Part shown: piece after piece, positions 17,981-27,136 of the stretch
How the letters are laid out: every line of letters begins with the position of its first letter
How positions within the stretch are numbered: the first letter of the stretch is position 1
NCBI GenBank assembly: GCA_902611415.1
Contig: CACLZM010000001.1
Span: forward strand, 62,001-126,000
Length of the DNA: 64,000 bases
Source: an uncultured Alphaproteobacteria bacterium
GTDB taxonomy: Bacteria; Pseudomonadota; Alphaproteobacteria; HIMB59
Direction: 5' to 3'
Program-made: the position numbers and the translations under genes
The notes under the pieces: generated by a model
Told to the model about the DNA's origin: nothing
The model's input: only the letters and a program-made list of their open reading frames with translations
Database searches by the model: none

Positions 17981-19185
17981 ATAATATTAAATTAGATTTT
18001 CCAATTTTAGATAAAAAGATCAGAGACAAAGCTATTACTTATCTTGACTCTGCAGCAAGCACTCAGAAACCCAAACAAGTAATTAACTCTATTTCTGAAT
18101 TTTTAGAAAATTCTTATGAAAATGTTCATAGAGGAATGAATTCACTTAGTATAGATGCTACAGATTTATATGAAAAATCTAGAGATGTAGCAAAAAATTT
18201 TATTAATTCTAAATCTACAAATGAGATAATTTTTACAAGAGGGGCTACTGACTCTATAAATATTATTGCTAATTCATTAGCTGAACATCTTAAAGAGGGC
18301 GATAAGATTGTTGTAACTGAATTAGAACATCACTCAAATTATTTGCCTTGGATGAACTTATGTAAAAAATTAGGTTTAGCATTAAAAATAATTCCTATTT
18401 CGAAAGATGGCATTTTATCTGAAGACGATATTATTAATAATTGTGATGACTCCACAAAGGTTCTCTCTTTAACACACATGTCAAATGTAACTGGCCAAAT
18501 ACTTGATATCAAAAAGATTAAAAAATCAATAAATAAAGATACTTATGTTGCCGTTGATGGTTGTCAATCAATAGCACACTTAAAAATTGACGTAAAAGAT
18601 TTGGATTGTGATTTTTACTCTTTTTCATCTCATAAACTTTATGGTCCATCTGGTATTGGAATTATGTATGGTAAAGAAGATATTTTAAATAAATTAAATC
18701 CTCCAACACTTGGAGGAGGGATGATCAATGAAGTTTCATCTAGTGATTTTTCTTATGCTATGTTACCTAATAAATTTGAACCGGGTACGCCTTCAATTGA
18801 GGCTGCAATTGGCTTTAAAACTGCTATGGAATATTTGAATAATAATAATTACCAAGACTATTTTCTGAATGAAAAAAAACTCAGATCTACATTAATTAAA
18901 GCTTTACGTGAATTCAAAGAAGTAGATATATACGGCTCTAATGAAGATGGAAATGCTACATCCATTGTTTCTTTTAATATTAAAAACCAAAATTTTAATG
19001 ATATTGCCACTTTTCTTGACCAATATGGAATAATGATCAGAGGAGGTCACCATTGTTGCCAACCATTTATGAAAAAGCTAGGCATCCCTGGTTCTTGCAG
19101 AGTCTCTTTTGGTATTTATAACGATCTTAATGATATTGATCATTTTATAGACTCTTTGAAAAAAACTCTAAAACTTCTTCAATAA
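17977..19185 (+). CDS. sufS: Cysteine desulfurase SufS
   Basis: A 402-residue PLP enzyme that takes sulfur from cysteine as a persulfide. Visible: LDSAASTQKPKQV near the N-terminus, THMSNVTGQ, the PLP lysine in SFSSHKLYGPSGIG (about 220), and the active-site Cys in RGGHHCCQPFM (about 358). The window has no SufE or SufU gene to accept the persulfide, so the acceptor must lie elsewhere or transfer is direct. Confidence 0.96.
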   Translation: MNNIKLDFPILDKKIRDKAITYLDSAASTQKPKQVINSISEFLENSYENVHRGMNSLSIDATDLYEKSRDVAKNFINSKSTNEIIFTRGATDSINIIANSLAEHLKEGDKIVVTELEHHSNYLPWMNLCKKLGLALKIIPISKDGILSEDDIINNCDDSTKVLSLTHMSNVTGQILDIKKIKKSINKDTYVAVDGCQSIAHLKIDVKDLDCDFYSFSSHKLYGPSGIGIMYGKEDILNKLNPPTLGGGMINEVSSSDFSYAMLPNKFEPGTPSIEAAIGFKTAMEYLNNNNYQDYFLNEKKLRSTLIKALREFKEVDIYGSNEDGNATSIVSFNIKNQNFNDIATFLDQYGIMIRGGHHCCQPFMKKLGIPGSCRVSFGIYNDLNDIDHFIDSLKKTLKLLQ

Positions 19186-19188
19186 GCT

Positions 19189-19578
19189 ATGGATAATAAA
19201 ACACTTTCTGACTTTATGCCAAAAGTAAGTTCTGAAGGTGAAATTACTTACGGAGAAATATCATCATCACAGTTAGTGACATTAACAAATGATCATATAA
19301 TTAAAGTTCTCACAGATATAAAAGATCCTGAAATGGATATGAATATTTATGATCTTGGTTTAATTTACGACATATCAATTGATAATTTTAACAATATTAA
19401 AATTATTATGACACTGACAACAGTTAACTGCCCAGTAGCCGATAGTTTTCCACTAGAAGTTGCTAAAAAAGTTCATGAATTAAAAAATGTAGGACAGGTT
19501 AGTATAAAACTAACCTTTGAACCACCATGGAATAAAGATATGATGAGCGAAGATGCAAAGTTAGCTTTAGGTTTTTAA
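19189..19578 (+). CDS. sufT: SUF-associated DUF59 (MIP18-like) Fe-S maturation protein
   Basis: A 129-residue protein with the DUF59/MIP18 fold: DPEMDMNIYDLGLIYDI, then TLTTVNCPVADSFP with the conserved Cys, then FEPPWNKDMMSEDAK. Such proteins help mature Fe-S enzymes and are usual last-but-one genes of alphaproteobacterial suf operons. Three nt separate it from sufS and one from the next gene. The N-terminal 30 residues are variable. Confidence 0.88.
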   Translation: MDNKTLSDFMPKVSSEGEITYGEISSSQLVTLTNDHIIKVLTDIKDPEMDMNIYDLGLIYDISIDNFNNIKIIMTLTTVNCPVADSFPLEVAKKVHELKNVGQVSIKLTFEPPWNKDMMSEDAKLALGF

Positions 19579-19579
19579 T

Positions 19580-19915
19580 ATGACCAATCCTTTATTTTCA
19601 TTATCCAAAACTGCTGAAGAACAAATTTCTAAATTATTAGTTAATAATAGTAATGCTATTGGTTTGAAAATTGGCTTAAGCACTAAAGGGTGTGCAGGAT
19701 TAAGTTATACAATGGAGTATGTGAATAATGATAGCATACAAGGTTGTGAGCTTGTAAATGATTACAAGTTCCCTCTCTATATTGAAGATAAAGCAGTTAT
19801 GTATGTAATAGGTACAGAAATGGACTTTATTAAAGAAGAATTTGGAGAAAGGTTTATTTTTAAAAATCCTAATCAGACCAGTGAATGCGGCTGTGGTGAG
19901 AGTTTTCACGTTTAG
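19580..19915 (+). CDS. sufA: A-type Fe-S carrier protein (SufA/IscA family)
   Basis: A 111-residue HesB/IscA-family protein. The three cluster-binding cysteines are visible: KGCAGLSY (about residue 35) and the C-terminal CGCGESF. It accepts clusters from SufBCD and delivers them to apo-proteins. It is the last gene of the suf operon; the EamA gene starts 13 nt later and may be read through. Confidence 0.92.
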   Translation: MTNPLFSLSKTAEEQISKLLVNNSNAIGLKIGLSTKGCAGLSYTMEYVNNDSIQGCELVNDYKFPLYIEDKAVMYVIGTEMDFIKEEFGERFIFKNPNQTSECGCGESFHV

Positions 19916-19928
19916 ATTTTAATTATTT

Positions 19929-20783
19929 ATGGCAATTTTATTGGGTATTCTCTCAGCTTTTAGTTTTGGTGTTGGAGATTTTTTAGCCAGATTTTCATCA
20001 AAGGAAGTTGGATTTAAAAATTCACTTTTTTGGATGTTGGTTGTTGGCTCAATATTTTATTTAATTTTATTCTATTTTTTTGGAAGTGGTCTTTCTCCAA
20101 ACGCGATTGGTCTGAGTAATAGTTTCCTATCAGGAATTTTAATAATGTTTGGACTTCTTTGTTTGTACAGAGGTCTCCAAATGGGACCAGTGTCAATTGT
20201 AGCCTCGATAACAGCGACCAATCCTTTTTTTGTTTTTGTTATAAGATTTTTTTTAGGAAGTGAACCCACACTTACTCAATGGATTGCCACTCTTGTCGTT
20301 ATATCTGGCGCAATATTTGTATCCATAAGCGCTGATAGTTTTAAAGAAAGCCTAGGTTTGTCAAAAAAACAGATAAAAGAGTCTTTAATAGTGTCATTTA
20401 TGGCAAGTGGAATGCTGGCATTGGGCCTTATTTTTTCTCAAGAGGCCTCTAATTCTTTAGATCCAATTGAGGCTGTTATATATGTAAGATTTTTTAGCTT
20501 ATTGGGTATTGCTTCCTTATTATTTTTTATGAAGTCTAAAATAACACTGACAAAAAAAGCAGTTCCTATTTTATTTTTTCAAGGAATATTAGAAACTACA
20601 GGTTATTTTTGTTTGGTCTCTGCATATGCTTTTGACAAAGTGAGTATTGCAGTAGTCATTTCTTCAGGTTTTGGTCTTGTTACAGTTTTATTGGCTAGAC
20701 TAGTTTTAAAAGAAAAAATATCTAAAATTCAAACTTTAGGCATCTCTTTAACTTTCATTGGTGTTGTTGGTCTTACTATCTAA
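19929..20783 (+). CDS. EamA/DMT-family transporter
   Basis: A 284-residue membrane protein with ten hydrophobic segments in two EamA halves; the second half ends with the usual LVLKEKISKIQTLGISLTFIGVVGL. It is probably an exporter or importer of small metabolites; the substrate is not readable. It follows the suf operon on the same strand and overlaps a second EamA gene tail-to-tail by 8 nt. Confidence 0.88.
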   Translation: MAILLGILSAFSFGVGDFLARFSSKEVGFKNSLFWMLVVGSIFYLILFYFFGSGLSPNAIGLSNSFLSGILIMFGLLCLYRGLQMGPVSIVASITATNPFFVFVIRFFLGSEPTLTQWIATLVVISGAIFVSISADSFKESLGLSKKQIKESLIVSFMASGMLALGLIFSQEASNSLDPIEAVIYVRFFSLLGIASLLFFMKSKITLTKKAVPILFFQGILETTGYFCLVSAYAFDKVSIAVVISSGFGLVTVLLARLVLKEKISKIQTLGISLTFIGVVGLTI

Positions 20784-21672
20784 TTAAATTTTGAAGCCTG
20801 TTTTTATCAAAACGATATGAATTCATCGCGATAGCTAAGCAAATAATAATTCCTCCTATAATTGTATTTATATCTGGTGTTTCATTGATACCCAGAATAG
20901 GTAGCCACGCCCAAAAAATTCCTCCAACTACTTCTAATAAAGATAGCATTGTTAGTTCTCCCGAAAGTAATTGTTTCGAACCAATGCTAAAAAGGATAAG
21001 CCCAGTTGCTACGATCAAACCATGAGTCATACTCAAAAGAATATTTCTGAAGGGTAAATAGATTTCTTGATCATTAAAAATCATTAAAAAGGCGGAAATA
21101 GCTGCGCAAAAAATTCCTGCATAAATTAAAATATAAAATTTTTTAAAGTTACTTTTGCTTCTCAAAGCAACAGTGAATGCTGCAAAGCCAAGACTTGATA
21201 TAAAGCCCATAATTAATCCATACAACGATCCACTAAAGGCACTGGCATATATCATTATTAAAGCACCAAAAAACGCAATAATCATGGTTATAAAATTTTG
21301 TTTTGAGATTTTCTCATTAATAAACACAAGGGCAATTAATGATGCTAAAAAAGGCATTAACGCCAACATAAATAGAGTAACTGCAGCAGTTGTATTGCTA
21401 ATTGAATAAATAAAACCAACCATGGCTGTTGTTAAACTAAGACCACCAATTACAGAAACTTTATCTATTTTAATTACATTCATAAAAAAGTTTTTTTGTT
21501 CATTAACAATAAGATATAAGGATATGATAGTTGCAACTGTAAGCCCTCTTATAACAAGGTAGGGGAGTTGATAGATTTGAGGGTCTATCATATTTTTAAC
21601 TACCAGCGGTCCAAAACTCCATATTAACCCACTTAAAACTACTATAATTACTGCCTTGATGTGGTCGCTCAT
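20776..21672 (-). CDS. EamA/DMT-family transporter (second copy)
   Basis: A 298-residue ten-helix DMT transporter. The first half has LSGLIWSFGPLVVK and a central FINEKISKQNFITMIIAFFGALIMI; the second ends INTIIGGIIICLAIAMNSY. It resembles the neighbouring EamA protein only at family level, so this is not a recent duplication. Substrate unknown. It lies downstream of thrS on the same strand but with a 41-nt gap. Confidence 0.88.
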   Translation of the reverse strand: MSDHIKAVIIVVLSGLIWSFGPLVVKNMIDPQIYQLPYLVIRGLTVATIISLYLIVNEQKNFFMNVIKIDKVSVIGGLSLTTAMVGFIYSISNTTAAVTLFMLALMPFLASLIALVFINEKISKQNFITMIIAFFGALIMIYASAFSGSLYGLIMGFISSLGFAAFTVALRSKSNFKKFYILIYAGIFCAAISAFLMIFNDQEIYLPFRNILLSMTHGLIVATGLILFSIGSKQLLSGELTMLSLLEVVGGIFWAWLPILGINETPDINTIIGGIIICLAIAMNSYRFDKNRLQNLIR

Positions 21673-21713
21673 TTTAAGAAATTAACTTATTTTATAAATT
21701 AACTTTTTAATAG

Positions 21714-23498
21714 TTAATTACTGATAAAGAAATCTGAGAGAGTTTTAATATCATCAAAAGAAGTATTCTTACCCTCATTACTTCTTAGAGTAAATGAGTC
21801 TGACTCAATCTCTTTCTCACCCATTACTAGAGAATAGGGTATCTTTTTAGAAACAGAATTTCTTATTTTATAACCCAATTTGTTATCAGATCCATCAACA
21901 ATTACTCTTACACCCAGTTTTTGAAGTTCACCTTTAATTCGGTTACTATGATCAACAAATTTTTCAGACACAGGTAGAATTGCAAGTTGTATGGGCGTAA
22001 CAAATAAAGGAAGCCAGCCATTAGTGTTTTCAAGAATAATTGCTATAAACCTTTCTAGAGATCCGACAACTGCTCGGTGTATCATTATTGGAACTTGATT
22101 TTTGTCATCTTTGTCTTTGTATTTTGCACCCAATCTATCAGGGAGATTGAAGTCAATTTGTATCGTTCCACATTGCCATTCTCGACCCAGTGAGTCCTCT
22201 AATGTAAATTCTATTTTTGGGCCATAGAATGCCCCTTCACCCTCTAAAATATTAAATTCTTTATTGTTGTCTTTTAAAACTTTTTTTAACTGATTTTCAG
22301 CATTGTCCCAGTTTTCTTGCGTACCAATACTTTTTTCTGGGCGAGTAGAAATATTATATTTTATTTTTTCAAATCCGAACTTTTTATACACTCTCTCAAT
22401 TAATAGGGTTGTCTCATTACAAACATCATAAATTTGTTCTGCAGAACAAAATATGTGGGCATCATCTTGAGTAAAACCTCTGACCCTAAATAATCCATTT
22501 AGAGCTCCAGAGGGTTCGTATCTATGACACTTACCAAACTCCGAGTATCTAAGTGGTAAATCTTTGTAAGTTATTAGTTGAGAGTTAAATAAAACAATAT
22601 GACATGGACAATTCATAGGTTTTAGTGCAAATGTCTTATTGTCAGTTTCTGATGTAAACATATTTTCTTTAAAATTGTCCCAATGACCAGACTTTATCCA
22701 AAGCTCATTTGAAACTAGCTCAGGTGTTTTTACTTCAAAATAGTTAAGTTTTTGTTGCTCAGAGCGAATATATTTTTCAATATTTTGATACAATGTTAAG
22801 CCTTTATCTTTCCAAAATACATTCCCTGCTGATAAATCAGTTAGAAGGAACAAACCCATATCAGTGCCTAATCTTCTATGATTTCTTTCTTTAGCCTCTT
22901 CTAAATTTTTTAAATAAACCCGAAGTTCTTTTTCAGAATACCAAGCGGTTGCATAAATTCTTTGAAGCATTTTGTTAGTGCTAATACCTCTCCAATAAGC
23001 CCCTGATACATTTGTTATTTTAAAGCTGGCATTATAATCTTTTGTGCTTTTATGATGAGGGCCTTTACAAAGGTCAGTAAAATTTTTTTGCTCGTAAAGT
23101 GTTATTTCATCGGAATTATCTAAATTATTAATAAGTTCCAATTTATATTTATTATCCTTAAATATTTCTGATGCTTCTTTTTTAGTTACTGCCCTCTTTA
23201 AAAAGTCTCTTCCCTCTAAGAGAATTTCTTTCATTTTTTTTTCTATATTAGCTAAGTCATCATCTGATAGAGTGCTTTCCATATCAAAGTCATAATAAAA
23301 ACCGTTCTTTATAAAAGGACCAATAGTTGGTTTAGCATTTGGAAAAAGAGTAATTACAGCTTCAGCCAAAATATGAGCCATATCGTGGCGCATTATATTT
23401 AATGCATCATCAGATTTAGGTTCAATGGGAGTGCTATTTTCAACTTCAGTATCCCAATAATTATTATTCGAGTCTTTATATGCTATTATATCGCTCAT
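21714..23498 (-). CDS. thrS: Threonyl-tRNA synthetase lacking the N-terminal TGS domain
   Basis: A class II synthetase of 594 residues, about 45 shorter than the E. coli enzyme. The editing domain is intact: HDMAH near residue 38 and DLCKGPH near 145. Catalytic motifs: RYSEFGKCHRYEPSGALNGLFRVRGFTQDD (motif 2 region), zinc ligands in MNCPCHI, HRAVVGSLERF (motif 3), then the anticodon-binding domain. The usual N1/TGS domain before the HxxxH motif is absent and replaced by about 37 unrelated residues. Its start overlaps the hisI stop (ATGA). Confidence 0.95.
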   Translation of the reverse strand: MSDIIAYKDSNNNYWDTEVENSTPIEPKSDDALNIMRHDMAHILAEAVITLFPNAKPTIGPFIKNGFYYDFDMESTLSDDDLANIEKKMKEILLEGRDFLKRAVTKKEASEIFKDNKYKLELINNLDNSDEITLYEQKNFTDLCKGPHHKSTKDYNASFKITNVSGAYWRGISTNKMLQRIYATAWYSEKELRVYLKNLEEAKERNHRRLGTDMGLFLLTDLSAGNVFWKDKGLTLYQNIEKYIRSEQQKLNYFEVKTPELVSNELWIKSGHWDNFKENMFTSETDNKTFALKPMNCPCHIVLFNSQLITYKDLPLRYSEFGKCHRYEPSGALNGLFRVRGFTQDDAHIFCSAEQIYDVCNETTLLIERVYKKFGFEKIKYNISTRPEKSIGTQENWDNAENQLKKVLKDNNKEFNILEGEGAFYGPKIEFTLEDSLGREWQCGTIQIDFNLPDRLGAKYKDKDDKNQVPIMIHRAVVGSLERFIAIILENTNGWLPLFVTPIQLAILPVSEKFVDHSNRIKGELQKLGVRVIVDGSDNKLGYKIRNSVSKKIPYSLVMGEKEIESDSFTLRSNEGKNTSFDDIKTLSDFFISN

Positions 23499-23827
23499 AA
23501 TTCTAATTTTTTATAAAAACAACTTTTTTTACCCGTATGACAAGCGCCAATTCCTTCAAGCTCTACTTCATAAATTAAAGCGTCACTGTCACAATCAGTA
23601 TAAATATTAGTAATATTAAGTTTATTGCCAGAAGTTTCGCCTTTTAACCATAATTTTTTTTTACTTCTACTCCAAAAGTGAGCTTTTTTTGTTTTTACTG
23701 TCATTTCAATAGAATTTTTATTTGAATAGGCCATCATAAGAATTTCATTAGTTGACTTCTCTTGAGCAATTGTAGGTATTAGCCCATCAGAATTAAAAAC
23801 TAGTTGATTTATGTTGAAATTTTCCAA
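23495..23827 (-). CDS. hisI: Phosphoribosyl-AMP cyclohydrolase
   Basis: A 110-residue HisI of histidine biosynthesis; it opens the purine ring of PR-AMP. Visible are KKAHFWSRSKKKLWLKGETSGN, the metal site DCDSDALIY and the zinc ligands CHTGKKSCFY. It has no fused HisE domain. It is the first gene of a hisI-thrS pair overlapping by 4 nt, and divergent from dusA. Confidence 0.94.
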   Translation of the reverse strand: MENFNINQLVFNSDGLIPTIAQEKSTNEILMMAYSNKNSIEMTVKTKKAHFWSRSKKKLWLKGETSGNKLNITNIYTDCDSDALIYEVELEGIGACHTGKKSCFYKKLEL

Positions 23828-23893
23828 TGTCTTGATTTTTAATGATTTTTACTTTTATTAAAGTATTTTTCAATTATTAAAAGAATTTTTTCG

Positions 23894-24820
23894 ATGAATT
23901 ATTATTTAGCACCAATGATGGGTTACACAGACTGCTATTTTAGAAGTTTAGTCGAAAACATTTATGGAAATAGTGTAACTACCTTTTCTGAAATGATAGT
24001 GGATAAAGCAATTATCCACAATGAGACTAAAACAATAACCAAGCATTTTTTAAAAAATAATAAAAGTGCCATTCAAATTGCAGGCTCAGATCCTGAAGAA
24101 ATTAAAAGAGCAATAAATATTTTAAATAAAGTAGATATTATTAAACATGTAAATTTTAATTTAGGTTGCCCAAGCTCTAGAGTCCAAGAAAATATGCTTG
24201 GTTTAGCTTTAACCCAAAAGTATGACTTAGTAAAAAAATGTTTATATGAATTGATCAAATATAATAAAGATGTATCGGTAAAATGTAGACTTGGTTTAGG
24301 TATGAATGAGGATAAGAGTTATATTTTTGATTATCTTAAATTGTTTAATGAAATAGGAATTAAAAAAGTATTTATACATTGTAGAAATGGTGTTTTGAAC
24401 TTAGATACCAAAAAAAATAGAACAATTCCAAAAATTAATTACAATTTATTTTTAGAGTGTTGTGATCAATTTCCTGAAATGGAACTTATTCCTAATGGTG
24501 AGGTTAATGATTTAGAAACCTTTAAATTTTTTCAGTCAAAAAATATTACTCAATTTATGATTGGTAGGCAATTTGCGAAAGACGCTTTTTTTTTAGAAAA
24601 ATTAGATCTTGAGAATGTCAAAAAGAAGACAGCTTCAATAATTAATACAATAAATGAATTAGAGCATTACAAATATTTAAATATTAATTTATTAAAAAAA
24701 AGTATATTCACTGCACTAAGTAACATATCAAATTCCAAAAAAGTAAAAAAAGAAATCTCAGTTATTAATAACTATAGTGGCTTACTAAATTATTTTGAGA
24801 GGAATGCCATTTGGAGTTAG
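23894..24820 (+). CDS. dusA: tRNA-dihydrouridine synthase, DusA-like
   Basis: A 308-residue flavoenzyme reducing uridines in the tRNA D-loop. The FMN-barrel motifs are LAPMMGYTDCYFR at the N-terminus, NLGCPSSRVQ with the catalytic Cys, KCRLGLGMNEDKSY, FIHCRNG and IPNGEV, then MIGRQFAKD. The LNLDTKKNRTIPKINY segment is typical of the DusA subfamily rather than DusB/C. Its stop overlaps the TTG start of glnE by 10 nt. Confidence 0.9.
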   Translation: MNYYLAPMMGYTDCYFRSLVENIYGNSVTTFSEMIVDKAIIHNETKTITKHFLKNNKSAIQIAGSDPEEIKRAINILNKVDIIKHVNFNLGCPSSRVQENMLGLALTQKYDLVKKCLYELIKYNKDVSVKCRLGLGMNEDKSYIFDYLKLFNEIGIKKVFIHCRNGVLNLDTKKNRTIPKINYNLFLECCDQFPEMELIPNGEVNDLETFKFFQSKNITQFMIGRQFAKDAFFLEKLDLENVKKKTASIINTINELEHYKYLNINLLKKSIFTALSNISNSKKVKKEISVINNYSGLLNYFERNAIWS

Positions 24821-27135
24821 AGAGATTATATAAATCTTCCACTTTCTTATCAAAATATGAATATCTCAATAATTCTTATGATGTTTCAAAGGTTGATGTT
24901 CAATTAATACTTAACCACTACAAAAGTAATATAAAAAAATATTCTAATTCCTCTACAACTAACTTTCTCAATATAAATACACTTAAAAATGAGCTTATTT
25001 ATTTAATTTTTATATCAATTCATCAAAATTTAATTTCTCAGTCTAATGGATCAAGATTGTGGTCTGTTTTATGCAAAAATATTTTAAGTAAAATCATTAA
25101 TATCAATCTATACAGATCATTTAATAATAGTTTAAAAAAATATTATTTTATTTTAGGTATGGGTAAAATTGGAGTAAGAGATTTAAATTTTGCCTCTGAT
25201 ATCGATATAATCATATTCTATGACTCCAAAAATAGTCCTATTCCCCTCCAAGATTTTAATAAATCTATAAAGAAAACCATTAGTGACATATCGAATATTT
25301 CTGAGACTTTTTTTCATAAAATAGATTTAAGATTACGACCAGATTTTGGTGATTCATTAATTATATCTGATATGGATCAAGCAATTAATTACTATACTTC
25401 AGTTGGCAGAAATTGGGAGAGATTAGCATTTCATAGATCAAGTTTTTTGTATGGCGATATTCAAAAATATTTCTCATTTAAGGAAGCAATAAAAAGTTTT
25501 TTATTTAGAAGAACATTTGACTATTACGCTATAGATGAAATTAAAAAGCTTTTTGCCTCCAGTAATACTGAACAAAAGCTAGATATAAAAAATTCTTATG
25601 GCTTTATTCGATCTTGTGAAAATATAATACATTTTAACCAACTTCTTTGGTCTGGAAAAATAAATTCTCTTAAAGAGAGTAATATTCATAAATTACTTAT
25701 AAATTTAAAAAAACATGAAAATATAATTCCAAAAAATGACTTAAAAAATATAACAGAGGCATATTATTACTTCCGTAAAATTGAGAATTATTTACACATA
25801 AAAAAGAATACTTTTCAGAATATAATTGACTCTAATGAAACCTATTTAAATTTAGTATTAGATAACTTTTCAAAAAAATTAGAGAAGCATAAATTTGAAA
25901 TTCAAACAATATATCAGCGTTTATTTTTCCCTAAAATAAATAGAGAAAGTTTACGACGTGAAAAATTTAATGAGTCTAGCCAAAAAATTATTTATAGTCT
26001 TTTAAAACGAGCTGAGAACATCAATAGTTCAGAAACAGTAAAAAATGATTATTTAGAGTCTATTTCAAGTCTCATAAATATTTTATCAACACATAATAAA
26101 CGAGATGATCTAATTATAAAATTTGACTATTTAATTAACTATTATAAGTCTGGAGTCCATTTAACTGCTTTATACAAATACAATAATAAAATTTTTTTAG
26201 AGTTAGCTTTCATATTTGAGAATTCTTCAAAATTAACAAATCTTATTTACAATAATCATTTTTTAATAGAGTCACTAGTCTATTTTTTTAATTATGGCAT
26301 ACCTACTTTTAAGCTGAGAGAATTTTCTGATAATTTTGATTTAGATTTAAAAAAATCAATTCAGGATATTTATGAAATTTTATTCCTTTTAGATTATTTG
26401 TTACTTTCAAAAAAAATAACAAATACTGACTTCCTCAAAAAACGAAATACCGCTGTAAGAAAGTTTATTTTTTATATTTTTGAACTAGTTAAATATGAAT
26501 ACATTGTCAATAGAAGTAATATTTTCTCTGACTTAACACCGATTTTATTTGGAAGTTACGGTGTTAAAATGGCTACGAATTTTTCCGATTTAGATATTTT
26601 TTTTATATATCAATCAAACAAAAATGATCACATAGATAATATTAAAATTGTAAGGAGATTTTACTCGATAATGAAACAATATATTGATCCAAATATCCTA
26701 ATAATTGACGATAGAAATAAACCTTTTGATAGAGACTCTGATCAAGTCATTAATATTGAAAATTTCTTTTCATTTTATTCAAAGACTAGTGAACCATTTC
26801 ATAAATTGTCTTTTATGAAGGTATGTCTTTTAACAAATAATCTAAAATTAGTTAAGTATTTTACAAAAATGAAAAATCAAATTATTTCAAACTTTTCTAA
26901 AATTGATAATGAATACTTTTTAAAAATAGTAGATATAAAAAATCCTTTAAAAAATAATAAGGATCTTTTTCAACTCTTTAAAATTAAAGAAGACATCAAC
27001 TACATAAATAATAAAGAGTTTTCATATCGTGACGATATTAATTATTTAAGAGAGTTGCTTATGTTTGAAAATCTAACTAGCAACCCGTCCAAAGTAGATA
27101 ATAAAAAATATTTAGACAGGTTGCTTTTAATTTAG
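24811..27135 (+). CDS. glnE: Glutamine synthetase adenylyltransferase/deadenylase GlnE, short and diverged
   Basis: A 774-residue protein (family normally about 950) that adenylylates and deadenylylates GlnA. The first nucleotidyltransferase motif is well kept (LGMGKIGVRDLNFASDIDIIIFYD, near residue 115), followed by RLRPDFGDS. The second motif is degenerate: FGSYGVKMATNFSDLDIFFIY keeps the metal-binding SDLD but has lost the GKLGG block. It starts with TTG inside the dusA stop and ends one base from the tail of glnA, its presumed target. Confidence 0.88.
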   Translation: MELERLYKSSTFLSKYEYLNNSYDVSKVDVQLILNHYKSNIKKYSNSSTTNFLNINTLKNELIYLIFISIHQNLISQSNGSRLWSVLCKNILSKIININLYRSFNNSLKKYYFILGMGKIGVRDLNFASDIDIIIFYDSKNSPIPLQDFNKSIKKTISDISNISETFFHKIDLRLRPDFGDSLIISDMDQAINYYTSVGRNWERLAFHRSSFLYGDIQKYFSFKEAIKSFLFRRTFDYYAIDEIKKLFASSNTEQKLDIKNSYGFIRSCENIIHFNQLLWSGKINSLKESNIHKLLINLKKHENIIPKNDLKNITEAYYYFRKIENYLHIKKNTFQNIIDSNETYLNLVLDNFSKKLEKHKFEIQTIYQRLFFPKINRESLRREKFNESSQKIIYSLLKRAENINSSETVKNDYLESISSLINILSTHNKRDDLIIKFDYLINYYKSGVHLTALYKYNNKIFLELAFIFENSSKLTNLIYNNHFLIESLVYFFNYGIPTFKLREFSDNFDLDLKKSIQDIYEILFLLDYLLLSKKITNTDFLKKRNTAVRKFIFYIFELVKYEYIVNRSNIFSDLTPILFGSYGVKMATNFSDLDIFFIYQSNKNDHIDNIKIVRRFYSIMKQYIDPNILIIDDRNKPFDRDSDQVINIENFFSFYSKTSEPFHKLSFMKVCLLTNNLKLVKYFTKMKNQIISNFSKIDNEYFLKIVDIKNPLKNNKDLFQLFKIKEDINYINNKEFSYRDDINYLRELLMFENLTSNPSKVDNKKYLDRLLLI

Positions 27136-27136
27136 T

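Noticed and set aside
19929-21672. EamA pair as an inverted duplication
   Set aside because: The two proteins share only family-level features and no long nucleotide identity.
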